Below are positions 53,002 through 60,917 of a stretch of DNA of 64,000 bases, piece by piece. Positions within the stretch are counted from its first letter, which is position 1. The number at the start of each line of letters is the position of its first letter. Origin of the DNA: Emcibacter sp. (GTDB lineage: Bacteria; Pseudomonadota; Alphaproteobacteria; Sphingomonadales; Emcibacteraceae); contig JAIOYI010000003.1 in NCBI GenBank assembly GCA_021741205.1, positions 153,365-217,364 of the forward strand, in the 5' to 3' direction. A program made the position numbers and the translations under genes. The notes below the pieces were generated by a model, which saw only the letters and a list, made by a program, of their open reading frames with translations, was not told the origin of the DNA and ran no database searches.

Positions 53002-54007
53002 CAAGATAGAGGAAATTGATCATTTAGCTTCGGCAGGTGCTGATGAATTCTATTGCAGTATTGTTCCAGAAGATTGGCTTTCCCGTTTTGGGAGTTCTGC
53101 AACCAGCCGCCGACCCTTCGGTAATTTGGCAAAAGAAAGCGATTTGGAACTGGCTCTAAAGAAAACACATGACCAAGGCAAACAGCTTTCATTGGTGATG
53201 AACGCCCAGAATTATACGTCAGAACAAATTGATTGCCTGATGCGTTTGGCCGATCGTTTTGCCAATGCGGGGGGAGATGCGTTGATTGTGAGCGAGCCTT
53301 CTTTACTCGGGCTTCTAGGTCAGAAAGGCTACGACATGGGGCTTCATCTTAGTTCCATTGCCGCTTGCCGCAACCATCATAGTGCAGCCTTTTTTCATGC
53401 CTTAGGGGCAACGCGCATTATTTTACCCCGGGATATGACCCTGAGGGAAATTGAACAGATAAGTCGTCGTTATCCGAATGTTGAATATGAAGCCTTTGTG
53501 CTTAACGATGGCTGTGTTTTTGAAGAAGGCGTCTGTCACACAATTCACTTGCCAAGCCATTTGGGTGGTGCGATCTGCATGGACAATTACCAGTATACTT
53601 ATAATAGAATAGATGGCGCAGGTTTGAGTAATGAGGAACACTCGAATCTGATACATAACGACAAAAGATATGCCGAATGGCTTTGGTATCGCTTTGGCTG
53701 CGGTTTTTCAGTGACAGAAGAGGGGTATCCTTACGGCCCATGCGGACTTTGCGCAATGTCAAAATTACATGATATGGGCGTGAAATCCGTCAAAATTGCC
53801 GGTAGAGATGCGCCATTGGAGCGCAAGGTCAAAAGCGTTAGTCTGGTACGGATGTTGTTGGATCGAATAGAAAGCGGAGATGATTTTGCTGAATGTGCCG
53901 CTTTTGCCAAAGGGATCAGACAAACCCCTGATCTCTGCCGTCATGGACAAATGTGTTACTATCCAGAAGTAACTAAAAAAAGCGGCCTAAGGCCGCATTT
54001 TAATTGA
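52979..54007 (+). CDS. U32-family protein, UbiU-like
   Basis: A 342-residue protein starting at the ATG at 52979, which has GGAG upstream and overlaps the preceding gene by 23 bases. The U32 motif ATRIILPRDMTLREI is at 144-158. Cys179-x6-Cys186-x13-Cys200 plus Cys241/Cys255/Cys258 recall the [4Fe-4S] ligands of UbiU. It should form a heterodimer with the UbiV-like protein and hydroxylate a substrate without oxygen, using prephenate in the known case. The last residues (SGLRPHFN) are encoded by the operon's terminator hairpin. Confidence 0.78.
   Translation: MKITTPLSKIEEIDHLASAGADEFYCSIVPEDWLSRFGSSATSRRPFGNLAKESDLELALKKTHDQGKQLSLVMNAQNYTSEQIDCLMRLADRFANAGGDALIVSEPSLLGLLGQKGYDMGLHLSSIAACRNHHSAAFFHALGATRIILPRDMTLREIEQISRRYPNVEYEAFVLNDGCVFEEGVCHTIHLPSHLGGAICMDNYQYTYNRIDGAGLSNEEHSNLIHNDKRYAEWLWYRFGCGFSVTEEGYPYGPCGLCAMSKLHDMGVKSVKIAGRDAPLERKVKSVSLVRMLLDRIESGDDFAECAAFAKGIRQTPDLCRHGQMCYYPEVTKKSGLRPHFN
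53982..54003 (+). terminator. Rho-independent terminator inside the 3' end of the UbiU-like gene
   Basis: GCGGCC-TAA-GGCCGC (53982-53996), preceded by A7 and followed by ATTTTAATT. The stop codon TAG/TGA context places the hairpin within the last eight codons of the gene, so termination and the C-terminus share sequence. It closes the five-gene operon. Confidence 0.8.
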
Positions 54008-54025
54008 ATTGAATAGATAGTATCA

Positions 54026-54117
54026 ATTGTGACAGGCAGGCTGAGATCATGACCTAAGTGGCTATGAATGAACTTGGATGCGCTGACAAACAAGATGTCA
54101 GAAAATGGAATAAATAA
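54026..54117 (+). mobile_element. IS6-family transposase C-terminal relic
   Basis: A frame from 54067 reads AMNELGCADKQDVRKWNK and stop, matching the C-terminal region of IS6 transposases (compare AAMKELGCHNKQE in the element at 47241). Just upstream, pieces of the preceding DRLRS segment are readable with small indels. No full end is left. It borders the radical SAM operon on its right. Confidence 0.7.
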
Positions 54118-54187
54118 TTAGTGATTAAATGCTTCTTTGCCCAATTTCAGGTTACTTTGGAGAATCCTTCCTAAGTCATTTATTTTA

Positions 54188-54715
54188 TTACAAATATCTA
54201 ATAAGGTCCTTGCCATCCCAATTTTCTGATGCCCCTTCGATCATGGCGAAAAATTCTTCCACGGGCGGCGTAAATTCAATAATTTCAAGCATGCTCTGAA
54301 GTTTATCTGTAGTATCCAGATAAACAAAGCGTCCGCCGACGCCTGCTGCACCTGAAAAACATACATCCAGCCCTTTGCCCTGATATTTTTTTAAATCATC
54401 ATCAAAATTTTTGGTCATATATGCCCAATGATGGAAACAGTAGCCATTTTTTGCAAGAATTTCATTGTAAACTGAAGGTACATTATCAGATTGTTCTATG
54501 AATTCAATACAGACACCGCCACTAAAACCAAGAGCAATTCTGAAATCAAAGTCCCCCATGGCCTCTCCGCGATATTTCGGATCAATAATTTCAAAATTTT
54601 CAATTATGAAGAAAGGGCCTGCATTCAGAAATTCTGACCAACTCTTTATCGCCTCTTCTATATTCTCAACAATATAAGCTATTTGTGCCACACTACCCAA
54701 AGGCTGTTTCATCAT
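54188..54715 (-). CDS. VOC (glyoxalase/bleomycin-resistance) superfamily protein
   Basis: A 175-residue vicinal-oxygen-chelate protein with paired beta-alpha-beta-beta-beta modules (VAQIAYIVENIEEAIKSWSEFLNAGPFF and YCFHHWAYMTKNFDDDLKKY). The families include glyoxalase, methylmalonyl-CoA epimerase and extradiol dioxygenases; metal ligands appear as His/Glu (FHHWAY, LEIIEF). It is last in a cluster with two SDRs on the same strand, 31 bases away. Specific reaction unknown. Confidence 0.82.
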   Translation of the reverse strand: MMKQPLGSVAQIAYIVENIEEAIKSWSEFLNAGPFFIIENFEIIDPKYRGEAMGDFDFRIALGFSGGVCIEFIEQSDNVPSVYNEILAKNGYCFHHWAYMTKNFDDDLKKYQGKGLDVCFSGAAGVGGRFVYLDTTDKLQSMLEIIEFTPPVEEFFAMIEGASENWDGKDLIRYL

Positions 54716-54746
54716 CTCATTCTCCTAATTTATCCATTTACCTAAT

Positions 54747-55541
54747 TTATCCATTTAATTGCATACCGCCATCGACAACAAATTGCCCGCCAGTAACATG
54801 TTTTGCTTCGTCCGATGCTAGAAACAGCACCATATAGGCAATATCATTAGGTTCCCCGAATTCACCCATTGGTATCCGCTCAAGAAATTTCTGTTCCACC
54901 ACATTCTGAGGAACCCCCATTTGGCGGGCTGTTTCAGCAAATAAATTTTCTAGCATCGGTGTCCTAATCTGGCCGGGATGAACCGTATTACACCGGACAC
55001 GTGACCCACTTGTGGCACAATGCATCGCGATTGACATGCTCAATTGCCGGACTGCGGCCTTACTTGCGCCGTAAGCTGTGATAAAGGGTGTTGCGACCAG
55101 AGCTGCTATTGAAGATAGATTAACTATTGAACCCCCGCCACCTTTACGCATGTAATCAATGGCATATTTACAGCCCAGAAAGACACTCTCCCCATTCACC
55201 TTTTGAATTTTCTGCCACTCATCCAACGGCGTGGTTTCCGGATCTAAGCCCAAGACGCTGCCGCTAATACCAGCATTATTTACCAAAATATCCAGTTGGC
55301 CATATTTTTGATAAATTTCACTTAAAACATCTTTCCAGCCTTCTTCACTCGCCACATCCTGTTGCTTAAATTTTGCCCCAATTTTCCCGGCCTCTAGACG
55401 GCCCTGATCATCAAGAATATCAGTAATAATAGTCGTCGCACCCTCCCGCACCAATAGAGCTGCAATGGCTAAACCAAGCCCAGAAGCGCCACCAGTAACG
55501 AGAGCAACTTTACCCGCAACACGTCCTTTTATTTCAGTCAT
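54747..55541 (-). CDS. SDR family oxidoreductase
   Basis: A 264-residue classical SDR with TGGASGLG at 16-23, NNAG at 88-91, Ser143/144 and Tyr157-x3-Lys161. It resembles the SDR at 2241 (the FLGCKYAI segment and the HC...G...RCN.VHPG region), a type common in cyclic alcohol and steroid catabolism. It is nine bases downstream of the second SDR, indicating cotranscription. Confidence 0.88.
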   Translation of the reverse strand: MTEIKGRVAGKVALVTGGASGLGLAIAALLVREGATTIITDILDDQGRLEAGKIGAKFKQQDVASEEGWKDVLSEIYQKYGQLDILVNNAGISGSVLGLDPETTPLDEWQKIQKVNGESVFLGCKYAIDYMRKGGGGSIVNLSSIAALVATPFITAYGASKAAVRQLSMSIAMHCATSGSRVRCNTVHPGQIRTPMLENLFAETARQMGVPQNVVEQKFLERIPMGEFGEPNDIAYMVLFLASDEAKHVTGGQFVVDGGMQLNG

Positions 55542-55550
55542 AATTTATTC

Positions 55551-56339
55551 TCACTTTGTTGAATGTTGAGCTCGCATACCCGCCAACTGCCCGCCATCGA
55601 CAACCATTTGATGACCTGTAACCATGCTGGCTTCAGGTGAACATAAATATAAAATGGCAGAGGCAATATCAGCTGGCTTGGCCACACGTCCTACGGGAAC
55701 TTGTGACGCCATTCCATCTAACATAGTCTTACGACTCCCAAAGGCATCCGCAATGGGGTCAAGCATTTCGGTATCCACATATGTGGGGTGAATGCTGTTA
55801 CAGCGAATATCATACCCCTTGCCCGCACAATATAGAGCCACTGATTTTGTCAATAATGTTACGCCTCCTTTAGAGGCACAATATCCAGCAATATCTTCAC
55901 CACCGACCAAGCCGCCTAATGAAGAAATATTGGCAATAGCAGCAGGAGTACCTTTTTTCTTCATTAGTTTAATGGCTTTTTGACAACCAAGAAATGTCCC
56001 CGTCAGATTAACAGACATCATGGCATTCCATTCAGATAAGGGCATATCCTCAAAATCACCTGCAAAGCCGATACCAGCGGAATTGACCAATATATCTAGC
56101 CCGCCAAAGGTTTCTTCCGTACATCTCATTATGTCAAGCCAGCTTTCTTCTGAACTAACATCCAGTTTAAATCCGATGGAATCCGTCGCTAAATTTTTTG
56201 CTACTTCTTCGGCCTTATCAAAATTAAGGTCTGCAACAATCACATGACAACCTTCATTGGCCAACTGAACGGAGGTTTCGCGTCCGATACCGGACGCGCC
56301 CCCTGTTACAATTGCGGTTTTAGTTTGAAATCTATTCAT
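55551..56339 (-). CDS. SDR family oxidoreductase
   Basis: A 262-residue classical SDR with TGGASGIG at 12-19, NSAG (for NNAG) at 86-89, Ser139/140 and Tyr153-x3-Lys157. Like its neighbour it has the FLGCQKAI and GYDIRCNSIHP features of the 2241-type branch. Ten bases separate it from the TonB receptor stop upstream, so receptor, two SDRs and VOC protein look like one operon. Two different SDRs in tandem suggests two alcohol positions or stereoisomers. Confidence 0.88.
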   Translation of the reverse strand: MNRFQTKTAIVTGGASGIGRETSVQLANEGCHVIVADLNFDKAEEVAKNLATDSIGFKLDVSSEESWLDIMRCTEETFGGLDILVNSAGIGFAGDFEDMPLSEWNAMMSVNLTGTFLGCQKAIKLMKKKGTPAAIANISSLGGLVGGEDIAGYCASKGGVTLLTKSVALYCAGKGYDIRCNSIHPTYVDTEMLDPIADAFGSRKTMLDGMASQVPVGRVAKPADIASAILYLCSPEASMVTGHQMVVDGGQLAGMRAQHSTK

Positions 56340-56349
56340 AACAACCCCC

Positions 56350-58749
56350 TTAGAAGTTTCGTGTTATTGATAAGGAATATTCTCTGGGACGACCAAAATA
56401 TCCCTCAAAGTAACCAAAGGCACTGACATCTACCCCGTTACTCAAATATTTTTTATCCGCGAGGTTGGTGCCCACAAGCGCTATGCGCCAGTCACCGTCC
56501 AAAGTTTCATAACTTATTCCGGCATCAAACAACCAATAACCTGGCTGTGTTAAAGGGACTGTATTGAAGGGGTCTTTATAAGTCTTGCTTTTATAGGCGG
56601 CTCCCCCACGAAGAGATATTTCCCCATTGTCCCCAACTGGAATGACATATTGAACACTCCCATTGAAAGTCAATTCCGGTGCATCAGCTAGTTTATTGCT
56701 CATCATAATACCAGAAGTCAGATCGAGTTCAGTATATTCATTATGAAGATAACCAAGCCCCATATGAATCTGCAATTCCGGTGTTGGCATAACCTTAACT
56801 TCTAACTCAAATCCATACAACTCTGCTTCACCAGCATTTTCAACTGGTAGAATCAACATGCCACCAGGGTCGGCCTGTACGGTCGTTATCTGAATATTTT
56901 TGTACTTGTTAAAGAAGGCCGAGAAATTGGCTATTAAACGATCATCATACCATTTTGATTTACTTCCCACTTCAAAGCTATTCAGAATTTCTGGCTCATA
57001 AGGGTCATTTTCTGTGCCAACTTGCGGCCGTGGAGACCAACCACCACTCTTAAATCCGCGCGAATAGAGAGCATATAACAACAAATCTTCTGTAGCCTGA
57101 TAATCAACGCCAAATTTTGGAGAGAATTCACTCCAACTTTCTTCCAAGGGCGGCCCAAAACGACCATTATCTGCCTCCGCAACACCTTCTTCGCGCATGG
57201 TAATGACAAACCCCGATCGGGTATTAAGGAATGTTCTGGAAAGCTCTTTCTTATCATAGGTATAACGCAAACCCGCTGTCACACTCAATTTCTCTGTAAC
57301 ATCATAGGTTCCATGAAAAAAACCAGCTAAGCTATTGACTTTAATATCGCTTAAAGGTGTCAGATCTAATTCTAAACCTATAATATCAAAGGTTCCCGAC
57401 ACCAACTTCACATCATTGTCGTCACTTGCTTTCTCATTAAAACCATAGATACCTGCGAGCCAATTCAATTTACCATCGAAGCTGACACCAGACAGCTGGA
57501 TCTCCTGCGAAAACTGAGACTGTTTAAATTTGTTATATGTCGACACAATCGGGAGAGGTGAATGATCACCATCCCGGGAGAATGTCGCCTTGATTTTCCG
57601 ATAAGATGATATGGATTTTAAGGATAATGCCTCGCCCAAAGTCCAATCCAGAGTCATGGATAGGCCCCAAATATCATTATTGTCCACGGCAGGAGCCGTA
57701 CCATTGGTTGAAAATGCATTACCAGTGATCCAGCGGGCATCAAATGCAGACCCCGCTGGCAATCCCAGAGCAGGTACCCAAAGCAAAGGAACTATGACAG
57801 GATTATATAACCCCTCTATCAATCCAGAGCCCGGAACTACGGCTGGTTGGTTGGTCACAGGGTTATGGATGGGGTTCCCCCCGCCATCTAGAAGGGGTGC
57901 CGCCCCCGCAGTCGAATCTACTATGGTCAATAATGTCCCTGGTGCACCATTCTGTCTCTGGCGTTGTATATCACCTGCAAGAAGAATTGTTAGATCATCA
58001 TTCGCTTCTATGACAAAATCAGCCCGAAATAAATCTTTATTAACATTCCCAAGATCAATACCATCGGCAATTCTTGTGACATAACCATCCTGATTTAAAG
58101 TACCAGCCTGCACACGACCGTAAATCTTTTCAGATAAGGGAAAGTTCAACGAAAATGATCCATTAATCTTATCAAAATTCCCAACTTCAAGCTTTACCTT
58201 ACCCCCCAGTTCACCGGTAGGCTTCTTGGTCACGATCTTAATGGCTCCCCCAATAGTGTTTTTACCGTATAGCGTTCCTTGCGGACCACGCAAAACTTCC
58301 ACACGTTCCACATCGACCAACGCCATCATACCACCAACACTACGCGCCAAATAGACGTCATCTATATAAAGACCAACGCCTGGATCATTAGGAAATAAGA
58401 AATCTGACTGACCGATGCCACGAATATAAGCTTGAGCAGCGCTACCACCGCCATCTGGTCGCCCATTGCTTAATTCAAGGTTCGGTGTAAAATTATTAAT
58501 GCCCTGAAGGTTTGAAATTCCTCTGTTTTCCAGTCCTTCACCTGAAAAAGCGGTTACTGATACTGGTACATTTTGCAGTGTCTCCTCACGCTTTCGAGCG
58601 CTAACGACAATTTCTTCAAAGCCTACTTTCGTCGTGGCCTTGTCTACCTCTGCCGCAAAAGACGGATTATTTTGACCCAAATATGTCAGGCTGGCAATAA
58701 TTGCCAATGTTGAAGTTAATCCTTGTCTCTCCCAAATAGATTTTTTCAT
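56350..58749 (-). CDS. TonB-dependent outer-membrane receptor 4
   Basis: A 799-residue receptor with signal peptide (about 1-32), EEIVVSARKREETLQNVPVS box, plug motif LRGPQGTLYGKNTIGG and a barrel ending YSLSITRNF with terminal Phe. AGGTGAG lies upstream of the ATG. It starts an operon with two SDRs and a VOC protein and is divergent from a LuxR-type regulator, which is likely to control it. Confidence 0.93.
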   Translation of the reverse strand: MKKSIWERQGLTSTLAIIASLTYLGQNNPSFAAEVDKATTKVGFEEIVVSARKREETLQNVPVSVTAFSGEGLENRGISNLQGINNFTPNLELSNGRPDGGGSAAQAYIRGIGQSDFLFPNDPGVGLYIDDVYLARSVGGMMALVDVERVEVLRGPQGTLYGKNTIGGAIKIVTKKPTGELGGKVKLEVGNFDKINGSFSLNFPLSEKIYGRVQAGTLNQDGYVTRIADGIDLGNVNKDLFRADFVIEANDDLTILLAGDIQRQRQNGAPGTLLTIVDSTAGAAPLLDGGGNPIHNPVTNQPAVVPGSGLIEGLYNPVIVPLLWVPALGLPAGSAFDARWITGNAFSTNGTAPAVDNNDIWGLSMTLDWTLGEALSLKSISSYRKIKATFSRDGDHSPLPIVSTYNKFKQSQFSQEIQLSGVSFDGKLNWLAGIYGFNEKASDDNDVKLVSGTFDIIGLELDLTPLSDIKVNSLAGFFHGTYDVTEKLSVTAGLRYTYDKKELSRTFLNTRSGFVITMREEGVAEADNGRFGPPLEESWSEFSPKFGVDYQATEDLLLYALYSRGFKSGGWSPRPQVGTENDPYEPEILNSFEVGSKSKWYDDRLIANFSAFFNKYKNIQITTVQADPGGMLILPVENAGEAELYGFELEVKVMPTPELQIHMGLGYLHNEYTELDLTSGIMMSNKLADAPELTFNGSVQYVIPVGDNGEISLRGGAAYKSKTYKDPFNTVPLTQPGYWLFDAGISYETLDGDWRIALVGTNLADKKYLSNGVDVSAFGYFEGYFGRPREYSLSITRNF

Positions 58750-58824
58750 AGTTTCTCACCTTTTATCTAATTTCTATGTAATGCCTGATTATTTTGAACA
58801 TTAAAGTGACAAAATACTAAGCTG

Positions 58825-58919
58825 TATTATGATTATCGAAAAATATATGGAAACCAATAACGGAAAGCACCTATTTCATTTCTAAGTAAAAAATAGTATG
58901 GTTATTGAGAAATATAGAG
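58825..58919. promoter_or_regulatory. Pair of direct repeats between TonB receptor 4 and the LuxR-type gene
   Basis: Segments at 58825-58850 and 58894-58919 match at about 20 of 26 positions (cores TATTATGATTATCGA and TAGTATGGTTATTGA) and are 69 bases apart in a 230-base divergent region. Likely binding sites for the adjacent LuxR-type regulator, but this is inference. Confidence 0.45.
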
Positions 58920-58983
58920 TGCAGTACTTTGACATTACCATAAAAATATAACCAGAGGCTGCCATTATTAGGAGAGTATGCAT

Positions 58984-60102
58984 ATGAATTCTTCATCCGA
59001 TTTAACTATGTCAGAATATTACGACACCAATAATAAAATATCTGATGCTTCCAGTTATTATGACATGAGCCATAAAATACTATCGCCACTGTCCCAATTG
59101 GTTGGAGCAGAAAGCAGCATTTTCGGCATACTAAAGAAAACTAAACGGGGCATACAAGTTTCTAATGTGATAAACAATGGTGTCGATAAAAAAAATGCGA
59201 CCGATTATGAAAAATATTTTCAGAATGCTGACCCAGTCTTGCCTCATGCCTTTAATTCAACGCAGGTTTGCTATCAAACAAGTCGCTCAAAGAGCTACTC
59301 TTTTACCTTGAGCAACATCATAAATCCCCAAAAATTTTCTTGTAGCCAATATTATAAAGAATTTTTACAGCCCAGTTCCATCCAGCATGTTATGACCATT
59401 GGAGTTCCATCTGGTATAGACCCCTCTTTGATCTATATTCTCGGTTTTCATCGCTATTGTGATCATCCTTTTCAACAAAAAGATATGCGGTTATCTTCCT
59501 ATTTTGGCCCCACCTTATTCAACATTTTTAATGCCCTAGAATTAAAAAGCCAACTGCATGATCGAGACCTTATTGTTTCCGGATTGCAAAACCAAATTTC
59601 GGATACGGGTTTGATTATTGTTAATGAAAATCATAATATTATTTTTTCTAACCAGACTGGGCAGAGACATTTCAACATAAAGCCAGCATCAAAAGATCAT
59701 TATATAGAGCTTGAAAGCAGCCTTAAAACAAAACTGAAATCCCAACTGCCGCTAACCGACAAGCCATCACCCTCTCGGATAATTGAATTTAATCATGGTG
59801 CGACAACTGTCAGCGCCCGGGTCATTACCTCCGATACCAATAAGCGAGAGCAAAGAATTATCCTGCACACTAAACGTTCAAGTCATAAAATCATTAACTC
59901 TTTGGAAATGGAAAAATATAACCTTACCCGTAGGGAGACAGAAATTGCTCATCTGATTATCATGGGACTGACAAACCCGGAAATATCACTCAAACTTTTT
60001 ATCAGCATAAGCACAGTCGAAAATCACTTAAGATCTATTTTTAGTAAGGCAAATGTTAAAAACAGAACCAGTTTGGCCTATGAACTGTCCCTGACACAGT
60101 AA
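58984..60102 (+). CDS. LuxR-family HTH transcriptional regulator
   Basis: About 372 residues. The C-terminal LuxR/GerE helix-turn-helix is clear (LTRRETEIAHLIIMGLTNPEISLKLFISISTVENHLRSIFSKANVKNRTSLA). The N-terminal 200 residues are a divergent sensor-like domain, followed by a PAS-like segment (GLIIVNENHNIIFSNQTGQRHF). AGGAGA at 58970 fits the ATG at 58984 better than the one at 58978. It is divergent from TonB receptor 4 and precedes the cupin and TPP genes, so it may sense their pathway substrate. Confidence 0.85.
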   Translation: MNSSSDLTMSEYYDTNNKISDASSYYDMSHKILSPLSQLVGAESSIFGILKKTKRGIQVSNVINNGVDKKNATDYEKYFQNADPVLPHAFNSTQVCYQTSRSKSYSFTLSNIINPQKFSCSQYYKEFLQPSSIQHVMTIGVPSGIDPSLIYILGFHRYCDHPFQQKDMRLSSYFGPTLFNIFNALELKSQLHDRDLIVSGLQNQISDTGLIIVNENHNIIFSNQTGQRHFNIKPASKDHYIELESSLKTKLKSQLPLTDKPSPSRIIEFNHGATTVSARVITSDTNKREQRIILHTKRSSHKIINSLEMEKYNLTRRETEIAHLIIMGLTNPEISLKLFISISTVENHLRSIFSKANVKNRTSLAYELSLTQ

Positions 60103-60195
60103 TAATAAACATGTAAAATTAGGTGCTTCACGTTATAGGAATGATGATTATGAACTTTTATATTTTCTTTTAATATTAATTAAAAGGAAAATTTT

Positions 60196-60684
60196 ATGTC
60201 AAACCCCATTACAATTAAAGAGAATAATGTAAAATCAAATACACCTCATCGCCCTGCTTTTCTCAATGCTAACCAACTACCATGGACTGACTGGGTTATG
60301 GATGGCACGTATTTTAAACTTTTAAACATTAATGAACTAACTGGCGGGTTCACCATTATGTTAAAGGTAGACCCAGAGATAACAGCACCAGTTCACCGCC
60401 ATATCGGAGGCATTGAAGCTTTTATAGTAGAAGGTGAGTTTGGTTACGGAAAAGATGATCGCGGCGGTGTTGGAAGTTACGTTCTGGAAGCGGGCGGCTC
60501 TATCCATCAACCGGATTCTCCGGGCGGCGTTATCATGTTTGCCATCGCCCATGGCCCCTTGGCTGGCTATAACGAAGACGGCAGTATTGCGGCCATAGTA
60601 GATGCCCGTTTGATGTATGAACTTGCAAAACAGAATAATTCTGCGGATCATATTACCATAGCAAACACCTTCACCTACGACTGA
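60196..60684 (+). CDS. Cupin-domain dioxygenase, 2,4'-dihydroxyacetophenone-dioxygenase-like
   Basis: A 162-residue single cupin. The metal-binding residues His67, His69, Glu74 (APVHRHIGGIEAFIVEGEFGYG) and His104 (GSIHQPDSPGG) are present. The closest known type is 2,4'-dihydroxyacetophenone dioxygenase, an iron enzyme that cleaves the C-C bond between carbonyl and hydroxymethyl carbons; ChrR-type anti-sigma cupins are an alternative. AAAAGGAAAA precedes the ATG. It is 93 bases after the LuxR gene and followed by a terminator-like hairpin. Confidence 0.78.
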   Translation: MSNPITIKENNVKSNTPHRPAFLNANQLPWTDWVMDGTYFKLLNINELTGGFTIMLKVDPEITAPVHRHIGGIEAFIVEGEFGYGKDDRGGVGSYVLEAGGSIHQPDSPGGVIMFAIAHGPLAGYNEDGSIAAIVDARLMYELAKQNNSADHITIANTFTYD

Positions 60685-60702
60685 TATTCCTTGTAAAATA
60701 TG

Positions 60703-60736
60703 TAAGAAAGCTCCTTTTCCATCTGGCGCTTTCTTA
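60703..60736 (+). terminator. Terminator-like hairpin after the cupin gene
   Basis: TAAGAAAGC (60703-60711) and GCTTTCTTA (60728-60736) form a 9-bp stem 19 bases past the stop, followed by TTTATGC. A short T-run makes it moderate. Confidence 0.5.
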
Positions 60737-60917
60737 TTTATGCTCAAAAAAATCACCATCACCTTACTTGTAAAATAGGTGCATTCCGTCATTGTTGACC
60801 CTGTAAATTCGCGTCAATATCTTTTTGAACGGCGGCCATTATACAGGTAATATTATCTGCGAATGGTGCCTAAATATAACAGATATTTTATTAATAAAAT
60901 AACTAGAGGATACCCAT

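Noticed and set aside
52084..54007. Calling the U32 proteins peptidases
   Set aside because: The cysteine layout points to Fe-S UbiU/UbiV-type proteins, and the peptidase label in the family is weakly supported.
60780..60917. Possible mobile-element end or promoter signal before the TPP gene
   Set aside because: No terminal repeat, palindrome or coding remnant could be identified.
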